From NCBI GenBank assembly GCA_947579605.1, contig OX388313.1, forward strand, positions 124,001-188,000: a DNA stretch of 64,000 nucleotides. Direction: 5' to 3'. The notes under the pieces were generated by a model. It was not told where the DNA came from, ran no database searches, and saw nothing but the letters and a program-made list of their open reading frames with translations. The stretch comes from Athripsodes cinereus (taxonomy: Eukaryota; Arthropoda; Insecta; Trichoptera; Leptoceridae). Every line of letters begins with the position of its first letter. Position 1 is the first letter of the stretch. The translations under genes and the position numbers were made by a program. This document shows positions 46,230-57,275 of the stretch, one piece after another.

Positions 46230-49166
46230 TAGGGTGCTTCTTAAAATTGAAGTTTCGAAATATTAACGGGACACCCTGTTATTTTGTTCTCCTATATAAA
46301 AAAATAATTTACAATTTTTTTCAGATTTTTTAAGCATGGTTTAGGGGTCGCTACCGGATGTTGAATATTTAATAATTTGGTATTTCGTATAGGTAGGTAT
46401 AATAATTTTATAAAAAATACATATACTTCAAATCACCACAAAGGTAAAGTGAAAACTATATCTCTGCGTACCTGCTGTCGTATAATATAGTGAAGAAGGG
46501 GGGCTAACAGCCCTCCCTCACCACCCGCTACCCGTAACATCAACCCTGGATCAACACTGAAATTCACATTCAGTGTCAAAAACACTTGCAAGTCGACCGC
46601 ACGCACGATTTTTAGAGTTCGCGTATTTTTTTGTTATTTTTATACATACCATAATGGCATCTACAAGTAGTCGTGTAACATTTACTAGAAGTAAAACAGA
46701 CGTGTGGTTAATTGGACAGATATCTCCAGTCCTAGTAGAAACGAAGCTTCCATCAATTAAAGAAGTCTTGAAATTATTTTTTTATTATAAAATAGAAGGA
46801 AAACAAAACAATAGTGTTTCAGCGGATTATACTACCAGAGATGTTATGATTGTATGGGAAAAAGCGAGCATACCCAGTACGAAGAAACAACACGTAAAGG
46901 AGAAAATACTTAAATATTTCAAGCATTGGCAATATTTAAAAAAGAACAAAGAAAATACAGCAAAGCGGACTGTAACATTACAACTAAAAGAGACAAGATG
47001 GCAAATTGAAATAGAAGAACTTTTCGACATAGCTCATGCTAGGGCTTTGGAAATCATTAAAATCGAAGAAGACAAGAATTTTCTGTTAGCGCAAAGAAAG
47101 AATAGATCAGGGAAAATCGGAAATTTAGATAATAAATACGCAAAAAAAATATCTGAAGCACAAGAAAAGGAAGAGCGCCTAAAAATTTTAAAAATGCGTG
47201 AGGAGGCAAGTGTGAAAATTTTAACTGAAAAATGCATTCTTGAATCTTCTTCTTCGTCTTTAATGGGCAGTAGCAGTGAGGAGGGCTCTACAATGTCGCC
47301 ACAACCGGGACCTTCTTCTCGTGTATCTCCACCATTAAAACGCGCCAGAAAAAAAATTATAGACGACCGATTAGCTGTTAGTCTTGACGTCGCTAAGTTG
47401 AGTGATAGGAAAGCAGCTGTTGTTTTAACATCTGCGCTTAAAAGTGCCGGCTGTGACCCATCCAAATACAGCATAAACTCATCGTCTATTCGTCGCCAAC
47501 GAATTCACCATAGAATGAAAATAGCGCAATGTTTGAAGACGGAATTTAGGCCGGAAGTTCCCCTCACCGTTCACTGGGATGGGAAAATGATTGAAGACAT
47601 TTCTGGTCATGAAGTTGTAGACAGATTGCCTATTTTAGTTTCGGGTCAGAGCGTTAATCAACTTCTTGCCGTGCCGAAATTAAGCCGAGGAACAGGAGAA
47701 GCAACTGCAGCAGCTGTTTTCGAAACAATATTATCTTGGGATTTGATTGAAAAGATTAAGTGCATGTGTTTTGATACAACGGCGTCCAACACAGGTCACA
47801 GAAATGGGGCTTGCGTTCTGTTGGAGCAAAAAATTGAAAAAGATCTACTCTGGCTTGCTTGTCGTCATCATATACTTGAAATAGTTCTCGAAGCAGTCAT
47901 GCTCTTAGCATTGAGCCCTTCCAGTGGACCTGATATTTTGATTTTTAAGCGATTTAGAAGCATTTGGATGAATATAAATCAAGACGAATACAAATCAGTT
48001 TTCACTGATAAATCGTTATCTAAAGATTTCAAAAGTATTTCAAATAAGATAATTACTTTTGCCAAAGAACAACTGACGGTGTATCAACCTAGAGACGACT
48101 ACAAAGAACTTTTACAGCTTGTCATTTTATTTTTGGGAGGAAGGTTAGAGAAGCCTACATCATTTAAAGCTCCCGCAGGCTTACACCGGGCTCGGTGGAT
48201 GGCCAAAGCAATTTATTCTTTGAAAATATTCTTATTCAGAGATCAATTCCAGATGTCCAAAAGAGAACAAAAGGGAATATTCGATATTTGCGTATTCACA
48301 GTTCGCGTCTATGTTAAATATTGGTTTGTAGCACCTTCTGGACCGTCTGCGCCGCGAAATGATTTGCAGCTTTTAAAAGATCTCAAACTGTACGAGGAAA
48401 TCGATGAACAAATATCAAAAGCGAGCTTGAAAAAATTAATGGGTCAGTTGTGGTACTTATCAGAAGAACTTGTGGGCTTAGCCTTTTTCGACGACGAAGT
48501 GACATTACAAACTAAAAAGAAAATGGTAAAAGCGTTAAGCAATGAAGGATTAGAGGATTGTCCTAAACGAAAAACCTTAGAAAGCGATTTGATTATCAAC
48601 AAAAACCTTGAAGATTTCGTGACAAGCAATACATACCGATTTTTCGAGTTAACTGGAATGTCATCTGAATTTTTGAAGACTGACGTGGAAACTTGGAGTA
48701 AGGATAACATTTACCGAGCCAATAAGGCTATAGTATACGGCATGCAAGTTGTTAATGACATTGCAGAAAGAGGAGTTGCACTTATGGAAGAGTACAACAA
48801 ATTACATACCACCGATGAAAATCAGAAACAGTACCTGTTATTGATAGTAAAAGAATATCGGAAAAAGTGTCCTAACACGAAAAAATCATCACTTTTATTG
48901 TTTTAATTTATGTTTTCAATATTTTGTTAATCTTGAAATGGCTGTAGTATTTGATTATAAAAAAAAATACATAAAAAATTGATTGAAATTAATTTGTTTT
49001 TTTTTATACTTATTAAATTTTTTTCTCGTGGTAGCGACCCCTAATTTTTGTTGAAAAATTCTGAAAAAAAATCGGCAGCGCTTATTTATAGCATAGAACA
49101 AAAAAATGGGGTGTCCCTTGAAAAATTCAAAAAAAAAATTTTTTCGGCCAAATAAGAAGCACCCTA
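46230..49166 (+). mobile_element. autonomous hAT-like DNA transposon (2.94 kb)
   Basis: The ends are TAGGGTGCTTCTTA and its exact complement TAAGAAGCACCCTA, flanked by ATATATAT on both sides (46222-46229, 49167-49174). This fits an 8-bp duplication, although the TA-rich site makes it ambiguous. Further inverted blocks inside the ends (GGGACACCC, TTTTGTTCT, TTAGGGGTCGCTACC near 46350 and 49035) give a composite inverted end of about 130 bp. It encodes one uninterrupted protein. The YARNG-type end start agrees with hAT. Confidence 0.85.
46654..48906 (+). CDS. hAT-like transposase, 750 residues, intact
   Basis: This would bind the transposon ends and cut and rejoin DNA. The ATG at 46654 (MASTSSRV) is chosen because the open frame before it lacks an ATG. 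The N-terminal half is Lys-rich, with a coiled-coil-like stretch (about residues 155-195) and a Ser-rich linker before a basic KRARKK nuclear signal. The RNase H-like part has HWDGK (Asp309), CFDTTASNTG (Asp374), C403-x2-H406 in ACRHH, RW at 514-515 and a Glu pair at 604-605 in LSEELVGLAFFDDE. The order D, D, CxxH, RW, E is that of hAT transposases, but no BED finger or classical hATC tail was recognised. No stops or frameshifts interrupt it. It is the only transposon protein here that looks fully intact. A related but distinct superfamily remains possible. Confidence 0.82.
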   Translation: MASTSSRVTFTRSKTDVWLIGQISPVLVETKLPSIKEVLKLFFYYKIEGKQNNSVSADYTTRDVMIVWEKASIPSTKKQHVKEKILKYFKHWQYLKKNKENTAKRTVTLQLKETRWQIEIEELFDIAHARALEIIKIEEDKNFLLAQRKNRSGKIGNLDNKYAKKISEAQEKEERLKILKMREEASVKILTEKCILESSSSSLMGSSSEEGSTMSPQPGPSSRVSPPLKRARKKIIDDRLAVSLDVAKLSDRKAAVVLTSALKSAGCDPSKYSINSSSIRRQRIHHRMKIAQCLKTEFRPEVPLTVHWDGKMIEDISGHEVVDRLPILVSGQSVNQLLAVPKLSRGTGEATAAAVFETILSWDLIEKIKCMCFDTTASNTGHRNGACVLLEQKIEKDLLWLACRHHILEIVLEAVMLLALSPSSGPDILIFKRFRSIWMNINQDEYKSVFTDKSLSKDFKSISNKIITFAKEQLTVYQPRDDYKELLQLVILFLGGRLEKPTSFKAPAGLHRARWMAKAIYSLKIFLFRDQFQMSKREQKGIFDICVFTVRVYVKYWFVAPSGPSAPRNDLQLLKDLKLYEEIDEQISKASLKKLMGQLWYLSEELVGLAFFDDEVTLQTKKKMVKALSNEGLEDCPKRKTLESDLIINKNLEDFVTSNTYRFFELTGMSSEFLKTDVETWSKDNIYRANKAIVYGMQVVNDIAERGVALMEEYNKLHTTDENQKQYLLLIVKEYRKKCPNTKKSSLLLF

Positions 49167-49354
49167 ATATATATATATATATAATTTATATGTTCCTCTT
49201 ATTGAAGGGGTGTAGAGATAGAATGCCTCCTTGCCGGTACACCACGGGCAACGCATGGTATATGCGGCTAAAATTCTATCACTAAGTAAAGCGACCCAAA
49301 ATTCAAGAGTTACTGATGCGAAGTCCAATGAAACGCAAGCGAGCAAACATGTCC
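49167..49354. other. non-coding flank of the transposon
   Basis: A (TA)n tract then sequence without recognised features. Confidence 0.4.
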
Positions 49355-49459
49355 AAAATTAGATATTAATAACTTAGACGCAGAGCTATAGCTCTTAGTT
49401 AACTCTATGCACAGGGGTCGCTTGCATACGATACGACGATTGAATAATTGTAATGAAAT
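49355..49459 (+). repeat. LINE 3' fragment
   Basis: Reads the end codons ..INNLDAEL and TAG, then GGGGTCGCTTGCATACGA. The minus strand at 32180-32242 has the same end and UTR, so these are copies of one LINE family. Confidence 0.6.
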
Positions 49460-49472
49460 ATGATTGAATATA

Positions 49473-49606
49473 TTAATTGTGTCGGTGCACACGTAGTAGA
49501 ATTCCATAATTATGTAATTTGAAACAGGTGTTTCTTTCTACTATAGATTATTGATTCCAAATCAATAATCTATAGTAAAAAGAAACACCTGTTTCAAATT
49601 ACATAA
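49473..49606 (+). mobile_element. hairpin element, copy 2
   Basis: Flanked by the 13-bp duplication ATGATTGAATATA (49460-49472, 49607-49619). A single-copy module (..TGTGTCGGTG..GTAGTAGAATTCCATA) is followed by a near-perfect 44-bp stem (starting TGTAATTTGAAACAGGTGTT) with a 3-base loop CCA. The module is shared with 57399-57551, while the stem sequence is diverged but still self-complementary. No ORF. Confidence 0.88.
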
Positions 49607-49637
49607 TGATTGAATATACTTTTTTAATAGAATAGAA

Positions 49638-49682
49638 TATGGCTTAAACGCCGTTTAATGTATTAAACAAATAAATAAGTAT
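49638..49682 (+). repeat. CR1/Jockey LINE 3' end
   Basis: GGCTTAAACGCCGTTTAATG, TATTAAAC and an AAATAAATAA tail, the same terminus as the LINE at 20191-25262. Confidence 0.65.
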
Positions 49683-49894
49683 GCAACTCATAGATGGTAA
49701 ACTCCGCCTACTTCAAGTTTCTTGTTAGTTAAAGTTTATCAATATATTATAAACGAAAATAAGTGGACAAAGATTTTTACATAATTACATATACTCATTC
49801 AATAATAATTTAATTTATACATAAATAGGCAATAACCATCATTCTAAATAGGTACATATTATAGATAAATACATTATTAACTCTAATACTCCAT

Positions 49895-50040
49895 CAAATG
49901 AAGATGATGATTTTGGATGATTTTATTTTTTGACGCCGTTTAACAGTCCCTAGACTGTCTTAAGGGCGCCAATGAAGATTTCAAATTTTAATTTGCTTCT
50001 GAAGCTGGTGGTGACAGTCTGACTATCTCTCAAGAAGATA
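49895..50040 (-). pseudogene. CR1/L2-like LINE tail fragment
   Basis: Shares GATTTTATTTT.TGACGCC, AACAGTCCCTAGAC.GTCT and TTTGCTTCTGAAGCT with 25735-25855, so it is the end of the same LINE family. Minus orientation. Only the last codons and UTR remain. Confidence 0.65.
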
Positions 50041-50104
50041 ACATAAAGAAATTGTTATGAAATTAAAGACTTTTTACTGTATGAAGAATGTTCACTTTTT
50101 AGAA

Positions 50105-50195
50105 TGCAGTTTGCATGTTTATTACATGCAGCTGGTCTGCTGGCTACCCCACTTGTGGGATATGCCATGATGGTATGGTAGTAGTAGTAGTAGTA
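50105..50195 (-). repeat. dispersed repeat B, partial
   Basis: GCAGCTGGTCTGCTGGCTAC, CCCACTTGTGGGATATGCC and a (TAG)n run, the inverse of 34240-34310. Confidence 0.7.
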
Positions 50196-50974
50196 TGAAT
50201 GTTTACTTTTAATGTTAATGTTCGATCCCAAAATATTCACAAAACTCAATATCAGTATTCAATTTGATAAAAAGTATATTCATAAGAACATACAAAAAAA
50301 TAAAAACTTATTCAAAAGACAAAAAAAATGTAAATGCTTGTCTAAACAAACGGGAATAAGATATTTATTATTGTTAGTAATACCAGATAATAATTATTTT
50401 AATCTCTATTGGAAACATTTCATATATAACAAACATTTTATAGTTATTTAAATAAAAATTATGAAACAGTGAAAATGCTCCGAGACTCTAGCCGTATCTA
50501 CAAAACATTATGTGATTTGTATGTACCTATGTGTGACAGAGTGATATGTCTCTTTTAGTAAGACAAGTATTCCCATGATATCAAACTTCAGCTTCTCCAC
50601 AGGACCAATGCCTACCTCCATGCGCTCACACTACTACCAATATTATCAGGAAATATACGAAAAATCACAAATATATACTTGTATAGATATGTAGCTACAT
50701 AATTTATAACATCTTAAATGAAAAGATGTCGAAGGAAAAATAAAGTACTTATAATTTGACAGCTGTGTGACAGGTTCCTACCATATTTATTTAGGTATAG
50801 CATTATAATATAGTTGGTAATATTATTATTGTACCACACACCGCGATGTGTATTGGATTTGACAATGTAAGCTACACACATACAAACATACATAATACAA
50901 TATATACTTAAATACATAAATGTGATGTGACAATACTCCAACAGGTAGATACAATGAGGATGACTTAAAAATAC
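50196..50974. other. non-coding stretch
   Basis: AT-rich, no gene recognised. Confidence 0.4.
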
Positions 50975-51212
50975 TACTACTACTATACCATGGGGTAGCC
51001 GGTAGACTAACTGCATATGTAATAAACACGTAGATTGGAGAATGCTTGACCAGCTGCATGTTATAAACATGCAAGCAATCTTCTCTGTACCAACAAAAAA
51101 TTAAGACAATTAGGATGGGTGGCAAACCTCATCGCTGAATTTGAGGTGTAAAACTCCAAAACTAACGGACAACAGTGAGAGGCCGATTCTTTACCGGGGA
51201 CTCCACGGTTTT
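50975..51212 (+). repeat. dispersed repeat B
   Basis: TACTACTACTATACCATGGG, GGATGGGTGGCAAACCTCAT, CGCTGAATTTGAGGTG and TTACCGGGGACTCCACGG, the fullest uninterrupted copy together with 28060-28300. Confidence 0.7.
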
Positions 51213-51288
51213 TTTTAAATAATATGAAGTAGGTACCTAGTTCATATTATTTAAAATAAGATAAAAGAACAATACTATTTACTGCTAC

Positions 51289-51505
51289 CAGCAGGGTTAC
51301 TCTTGACAAAACTAAACACGATCTTAATCTAGTCTTGATCTTGATCATACGACGCACGAAGGAAGTATGGTCAAAAACACCGCGCTAACGCTAACGCGCG
51401 ATCGGTTTGTGTGTATTTTTGGCCAATAGTCACTTCATGCGTCGTATGATCAAGATCAATACTAGATTAAGATCGTGTTTAGTTTTGTCAAGAGTAGCCC
51501 TGCTG
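51289..51505. mobile_element. 217-bp MITE
   Basis: Begins CAGCAGGGTTACTCTTGACA and ends with its near complement (..TGTCAAGAGTAGCCCTGCTG). Arms are about 68 bp, ending in the inner GATCATACGACGCA/TGCGTCGTATGATC. The CAGGG start suits hAT ends, but no duplicated 8-mer was found. A small palindrome (AATATGAA..TTCATATT) sits just outside at 51217-51250. Confidence 0.75.
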
Positions 51506-52364
51506 AATGCTGTAACCACATAGAACAGTATAATAAATAAATAAAATATACTGGGCAAAATTTAACAAAATAACACAATAATGAACAACAGCATTCAATA
51601 TAAGAATTAACAAACTTAATAGTTTATAAATATGTATTTTATAAAGTATAAAGATATTTAAGGATTTTCCAAATATCATGTTAACACTATTCAACATTAA
51701 TGTTTACATAGTAGGTATAATTATAATATATCAACACTTTCATAATCCTTAACATTACATAACAACACTATTACATCATGTTAACACTATTCAACATTAA
51801 TGTTTACATAGTAGGTATTATTATAATATATATATCAACACTTTCATAATCCTTAACATTACATAACAACACTATAACATCATGTTAACACTATTTAACA
51901 TTAATGTTTACATAGTAGGTATTATTATAATATATATATCAACACTTTCATAATCCTTAACATTACATAACAACACTATAACATCATGTTAACACTATTC
52001 AACATTAATGTTTACATAGTAGGTATTATTATAATATATCAACACTTTCATAATCCTTAACATTACATAACAACACTATAACATCATGTTAACACTATTT
52101 TATATTAATGTTTACATAGTAGGTATTATTATAATATATATATCAACACTATCATAATCCTTAACATTACGTAACAACACTCTAACATCATGTTAACACT
52201 ATTCAACATTAATGTTTACATAATAGGTATTATTATAATATATCAACACTTTCATAATCCTTAACATTACATAACAACACTATAACATCATGTTAACACT
52301 ATTCAACATTAATGTTTACATAGTAGGTATTATTAAAGTATATCAACACTTTCATAATCCTTAA

Positions 52365-53290
52365 TAATAATAATAATAATAAGAACACTTTATTGATCAG
52401 AAAAAAAAATCATGAGCAATTGGCGAGCTTATTGCCTGGAGGCAATATCTTCCAGCTAACCAAAATAATGTGTGATACTATGTTGACAATGTGTAATTAA
52501 TACTAAATGTGAACAGTTACCTAATACTAAATTTAATTATAACTAATTACATTCTTAGTCCTAAGTAGAACATTATAAATATGTGTCATGTTTCCTGTAA
52601 TAAATACTATAAAATGAAGGATAAAGGCACGGGGAGGAACTTTTTAGGATAAGTCTATGGATTTTAGGTTATTCTTAGAAACGTGTAGCGTAGAGGAATT
52701 TCTAATATTGCAAGGTAGATTATTCCACATTCTAATTGCATGGGTCGTAAATGATGAACTGAAGAAGGTTGTGGATTGGGCAGGGACGGCAAGTAACTGG
52801 TTATTCTGAGATCTCAGAGGACGTCCATGTGAAGACAGGTATTCAAAACGCTTAAAAAGGTATTGAGGGGAATTGTGCTTCAGGATGTTGTACAGAAAGT
52901 AGAGTATGTGGCCATTTAAGTTCTGCTCGAAATTTGGAAATATGGTCATATTTTTTTAAACCATACACAGATCGTATACATGCATTCTGCAACCTATCCA
53001 ATTTACCATTGAGTTCCTCAGAGGTATCGGGAAGGGTACAGTCTGCGTAGTATAGGATTGGAAGGAGAAATGTTTGAGCTATCATGCGTTTTGTATTTTG
53101 AGGAAGAAATGATTGGAGTCTTTTGAATGAGTGCAGTCTCGCGAAAATTTTACTGCTCACGTTTTTTACGTGGGGTAACCAAGAAAGATGTTGATCAAAT
53201 GTGACTCCGAGATTCTTTACGGTTTTAGTTAGCGGCACAACTGAATTGCCAAGAGAAAGGGGAGGCACATCATCATGTGAAAGTTTATCT
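52365..53290 (-). mobile_element. 5'-truncated LINE inside the array
   Basis: A 926-bp insertion flanked by ATCCTTAA (52357-52364, 53291-53298). The minus-strand 3' end carries AATAAAGTGTTC and a (TTA)n tail. Confidence 0.85.
52644..53290 (-). pseudogene. LINE reverse transcriptase C-terminal region
   Basis: The minus strand reads VKNLGVTFDQHLSWLPHVKN, KIFARLHSFKRLQSFLPQNT, LLPILYYADC, LQNACIRSVYGLKKYDHISK and RAELKW. A frameshift near 52940 follows, then GHILYFLYNILKHNSPQYLF, RPLRSQNNQLLAVPAQSTTF and AIRMWNNLP. This order is typical of the segment after the catalytic motifs in a Jockey-group LINE. The endonuclease and YADD are lost to truncation. Confidence 0.82.
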
Positions 53291-53522
53291 ATCCTTAACA
53301 TTACATAACAACACTATAACATCATGTTAACACTATTCAACATTAATGTTTACATAGTAGGTATTATTATAATATATCAACACTTTCATAATCCTTAACA
53401 TTACATAACAACACTATAACATCATGTTAACACTATTCAACATTAATGTTTACATAGTAGGTATTATTATAATATATCAACACTTTCATAATCCTTAACA
53501 TTACATAACAACACTATAACAC

Positions 53523-54616
53523 GTCTACTTCAAAATATTTATAAGAATTTCAAATAAATTTATATAATAAGGAATCACGAACATTTTGTTTATCTCAAAA
53601 AGAAGAATGTCAGTAAACTCTGAATAATATTTAATTACATAAACACCTCATTGTCCTGTAAAAATGCTTTATAATTGAAAAAAAGGATAAATCAAAACTA
53701 AACTACCTACAAATAATTAGAAGTAAAAAACTTTTTAAAAATGTATGACTATTGTTACGTTCCTCGCAGAATGCATGGCATATAAAGGGTATGTAGGTAG
53801 GTTGGCACCTCCCGCAACTTCCAGAATATGAAATTATAAAAGCTTTTAACTCAAGTGTTTCCCAAAATATCACTCGACTACACAGCCAAGTGTGTGATAT
53901 TCATTGGTCTATTCAACCACTCCACATTCACATACAATTTGTATAATACATAGATGTGTGCACATACTCGTACTTACGCTATATTATATATTATATTTAC
54001 ATTCTGTTGCCAAGGAAGGTAATCATAGATCATGTCAGCCAGCGCAACCAGAACCTAAACTCAAATAATAGTATTCAAAAATCCTGCGGAATCACCAAGT
54101 ACTTGTGTGTAGGTATTATAATTATTATGTTTAATAGAGTCAAAACTTACTTCTACAACATTATCATTATACCTACTCGTAGCACTCTGGTACCTAAGGT
54201 ATAAATTATATTTTTATTAATTTGTAAAAAAAATCTTTCTTCATCTTAATACAAGAGCCAATCAAATCATCAAGATTTAATTTTTATTCAAATCTGAAAT
54301 GAAATTCCACTACTCGTTCAGTAACATATATTATTTCTTACATCGGTAAATTGTAAAAACGTATTAAATTATTTTTAAAACACGTTTCCATGTTCATTAC
54401 AGGCAGTGAGTCCATTGGCTACCGCACTTGTTTATTTATATATTTACAAATCCACGGCTTTTACATGTTTAAAAATATACAAAAAAAACATACATATGTG
54501 AGATATATGATGGTAACATATGTAAATATAAATTAATGTTGTGCAATGTACCTATACACCTATGTACAATGTACGTATGAAACACAAACACTCATAATAT
54601 TAATCATTTCTTTATC
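53523..54616. other. gene-poor stretch
   Basis: AT-rich, no gene or element end recognised. Confidence 0.4.
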
Positions 54617-54618
54617 TG

Positions 54619-54695
54619 TATTACTTTCACTATGAACAATAATTAGCTTAGAGGTGTTTCGGTTAGACACCCATCATCAGTGAGTTTTTATTAAA
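54619..54695 (-). ncRNA. decayed hammerhead-like motif
   Basis: The minus strand has CTGATGATGG, a weak helix II, CCGAAA (GAAA at 54660-54657) and GTGAAAGTAATA starting at 54630. The 27-base spacing from GAAA to this block equals that at 29096-29069. Helix I no longer pairs, so cleavage is not expected. Confidence 0.4.
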
Positions 54696-54824
54696 AATAC
54701 ACTGATGAGGATGGATAAATAAATCTTGTAAAAGACAGTCGTTCGATAAAATAAAGATATTTAACATCTTATGTGACGAGGATTGCAACACATCTCCAAT
54801 GTGTTAATATTTTTGAATAGGACA

Positions 54825-54908
54825 GCATGCATGCTTATTACATACAGCTAATCTGTTGGCTACCCCACTTGTGGGATATGCTGTGATTGTATAGTAGTAG
54901 TAGTAGAT
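54825..54908 (-). repeat. dispersed repeat B, partial
   Basis: ACAGCTAATCTGTTGGCTAC, CCCACTTGTGGGATATGC and a (TAG)n run, inverse of 34240-34310. Confidence 0.7.
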
Positions 54909-57275
54909 AATATTACACACAGCTGCATACTATAAAATGAATATTTCAATTAAACTTATCGGTTACGATAAAATTAGTACTTACTTATTGTTTCACGTTG
55001 TGTGAACGAGTAAGTATATAAAATAATTATACCGACATCAATATCCCCGTGTGAGCTCTCGCGTTCTATATAATGAAAATATAATACACTCCCTCTCTCC
55101 GTCCCCATTCCTTCACTCCATTTCTCTCACAGCTTTCAGTTCTACTTCTTCTAAAACACAGCTACACCAACGGTATTTTTTTTTCAAATTTCTCGACTGG
55201 TACCAGGGAGAATTGGGGAGTTGGTTGGTAATAAATTATTACACACATTTCCTTCCTGCCATGCGAAAGTGACTTTTCTGATATCACATTAATACCTCCA
55301 CAGTCCACACCACACCGCGTCATACCTTACTATACCATACCTTACTATACCATACCATACTACGAGTAGGTATATCACACTATGCAGGAGACCACCACAT
55401 TACCGAGAATATCTTCTACTTACTGTTACCACCTCCACCACGACACATGAGAATGTAGTATTTATATAGTCTCTAATGTAAATAGAATTTATGGTAGAGA
55501 AAAACATTAAGACCTTAAAAGGACAATTTTAGTTTTATTTCCAAGAATTCCACATTACTTCAGTTAGACATAGGTATATAATGTACATTCAGCTTTCTAA
55601 ACTTCAATTAAATGTACAGTAAGGAATTAATAAACAAATATTTTATATAATGAATCTCTATAATGCAATTAAACTGCTCATTTTTCTGCGATTTGTATTA
55701 ACAAAATAAACAGAAAAATAATATCTTTATTATCTTAGAACCAGTAGGTAAAGAATGATTCGTGTACCTACCTATATATATAATATGTTATTATATTGTA
55801 GGTAGAATATCCAACTGGTTAACTGACTTTCATATTATTATATGTGTACAGACTGAGCCTATCTCTCTTTCTCTCTCTATGCACACAGTGGCGCGTGATT
55901 TTACTATTTGTCACCTAAATAATTTATCGACTACCTTCCCGGACAGATACATATGTATGTATCTATGTATGTACCTACCCATTTAGGTAGCTTCTGAAGA
56001 ATTCTATCTTAGAACTACATAGGTATGTAGGTAGTAACATACATAGGTTCACACGAAACATTAAGGCAGTTAAAAGTTACCGCGACTAAACCCAATAATA
56101 ACTGAGACTCCAGACAATTAATAATAATAATAATATATCTATATATTTACTTACTTACCTATATTTTACTACAGAGAGATTGGTAGAATAATGTAAAGCC
56201 TCAAAAAATATTCAATTTCTATCAAAAGTCATCCAAAACTCCTCCAAATTTAAATTTCAAAATTCAGACACTTATATAGGCTTTTTTTTTAATTTTATAA
56301 TAAAGTATTCCAGTATTCACTAATTTTATTTTCACACTTATAAATATATTCCAGTATGAGTATGTATCTATAATATTACGATGTTTTGCTGAAGTTGTAT
56401 GCTATATAGGTTGCGTACGTTCAGGAATAAGAGATCCTCGATTGCCTAGTCAATAGTAACACACATCTAGTTTCGTCTACCGGTGCTATTGGTACCTAGT
56501 GACCCTACCGAACAGATAATATAAGTTTATTGAGATGATATTATTGCATTATGTGGAGTGGTTATTGTTTTACGTCGATTCCCTTTTTATTTGTCCGGAT
56601 ATCGAGCAGTTATTTCTTCATGACGTATATACGTCCATTAATTAGTTAGTATGCATATAAATGTATACCTACTTGTTGTATTACAATTATCTAAGATAAA
56701 GGAGTGAGAGGTTACTGTGTTACAAAAAGAAACTTAATAAGAGAAGTGAAGTGAAAGTAATGTCCCTATTAACAAGTATAGAATAACGAAGCTTTATAAA
56801 TGATGAGTTGGTTACTAAGGTAACGACCTTTCCTCAAAGAGAGCGATTACAATTAGTGATTCCTAAATAGATTTGTCATAAATAGGAACGTATAATTTGT
56901 TTAGATCTCATAGAAGGTACCCACATAATAATATCTCATACATACTATAAGCAAGTAAATAGAAAACTATATACGAGTTTGAAAGAATCATGTAAGGGGA
57001 ATTTCAGTTAGGAGTGAAAACCTTATTTCAAATAAATGACAACTCATACGACTGTATACATAATAAGTAAATTTGTCTTACATCAATTATAAGAAGCATG
57101 TAAACCCATATGTTGTAATTGCAAATTATTTTTTTAATAATGTGTAGGTATGTTTTATTTCTATTATTTTTTCTTTTTATAATCGTTCAATGTAACAGGC
57201 GCATTCAACACTCCTAACCGGCATTCCGGACTCCCCTTTACGCCCTTCACTCACTTTGACGCGACATGATGGGTG
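54909..57275. other. gene-poor AT-rich stretch
   Basis: No gene. TACTATACCATACC-type repeats at 55326-55362 and TACCTA words only. Confidence 0.4.

Larger units (their letters stand above)
51675..53522. repeat. 100/104-bp tandem array, interrupted by a LINE
   Basis: The unit begins ATCATGTTAACACTATTCAA. Starts are 51675, 51775, 51879, 51983, 52083, 52187, 52287, then 53321 and 53421, with a partial unit ending near 53520. The 4-bp length difference is one extra TATA in alternate units. The LINE at 52365-53290 splits the array. Confidence 0.95.

Noticed and set aside
46573..46653. N-terminal extension of the transposase
   Set aside because: The frame is open upstream but begins with GTG, not ATG; the first ATG is at 46654.
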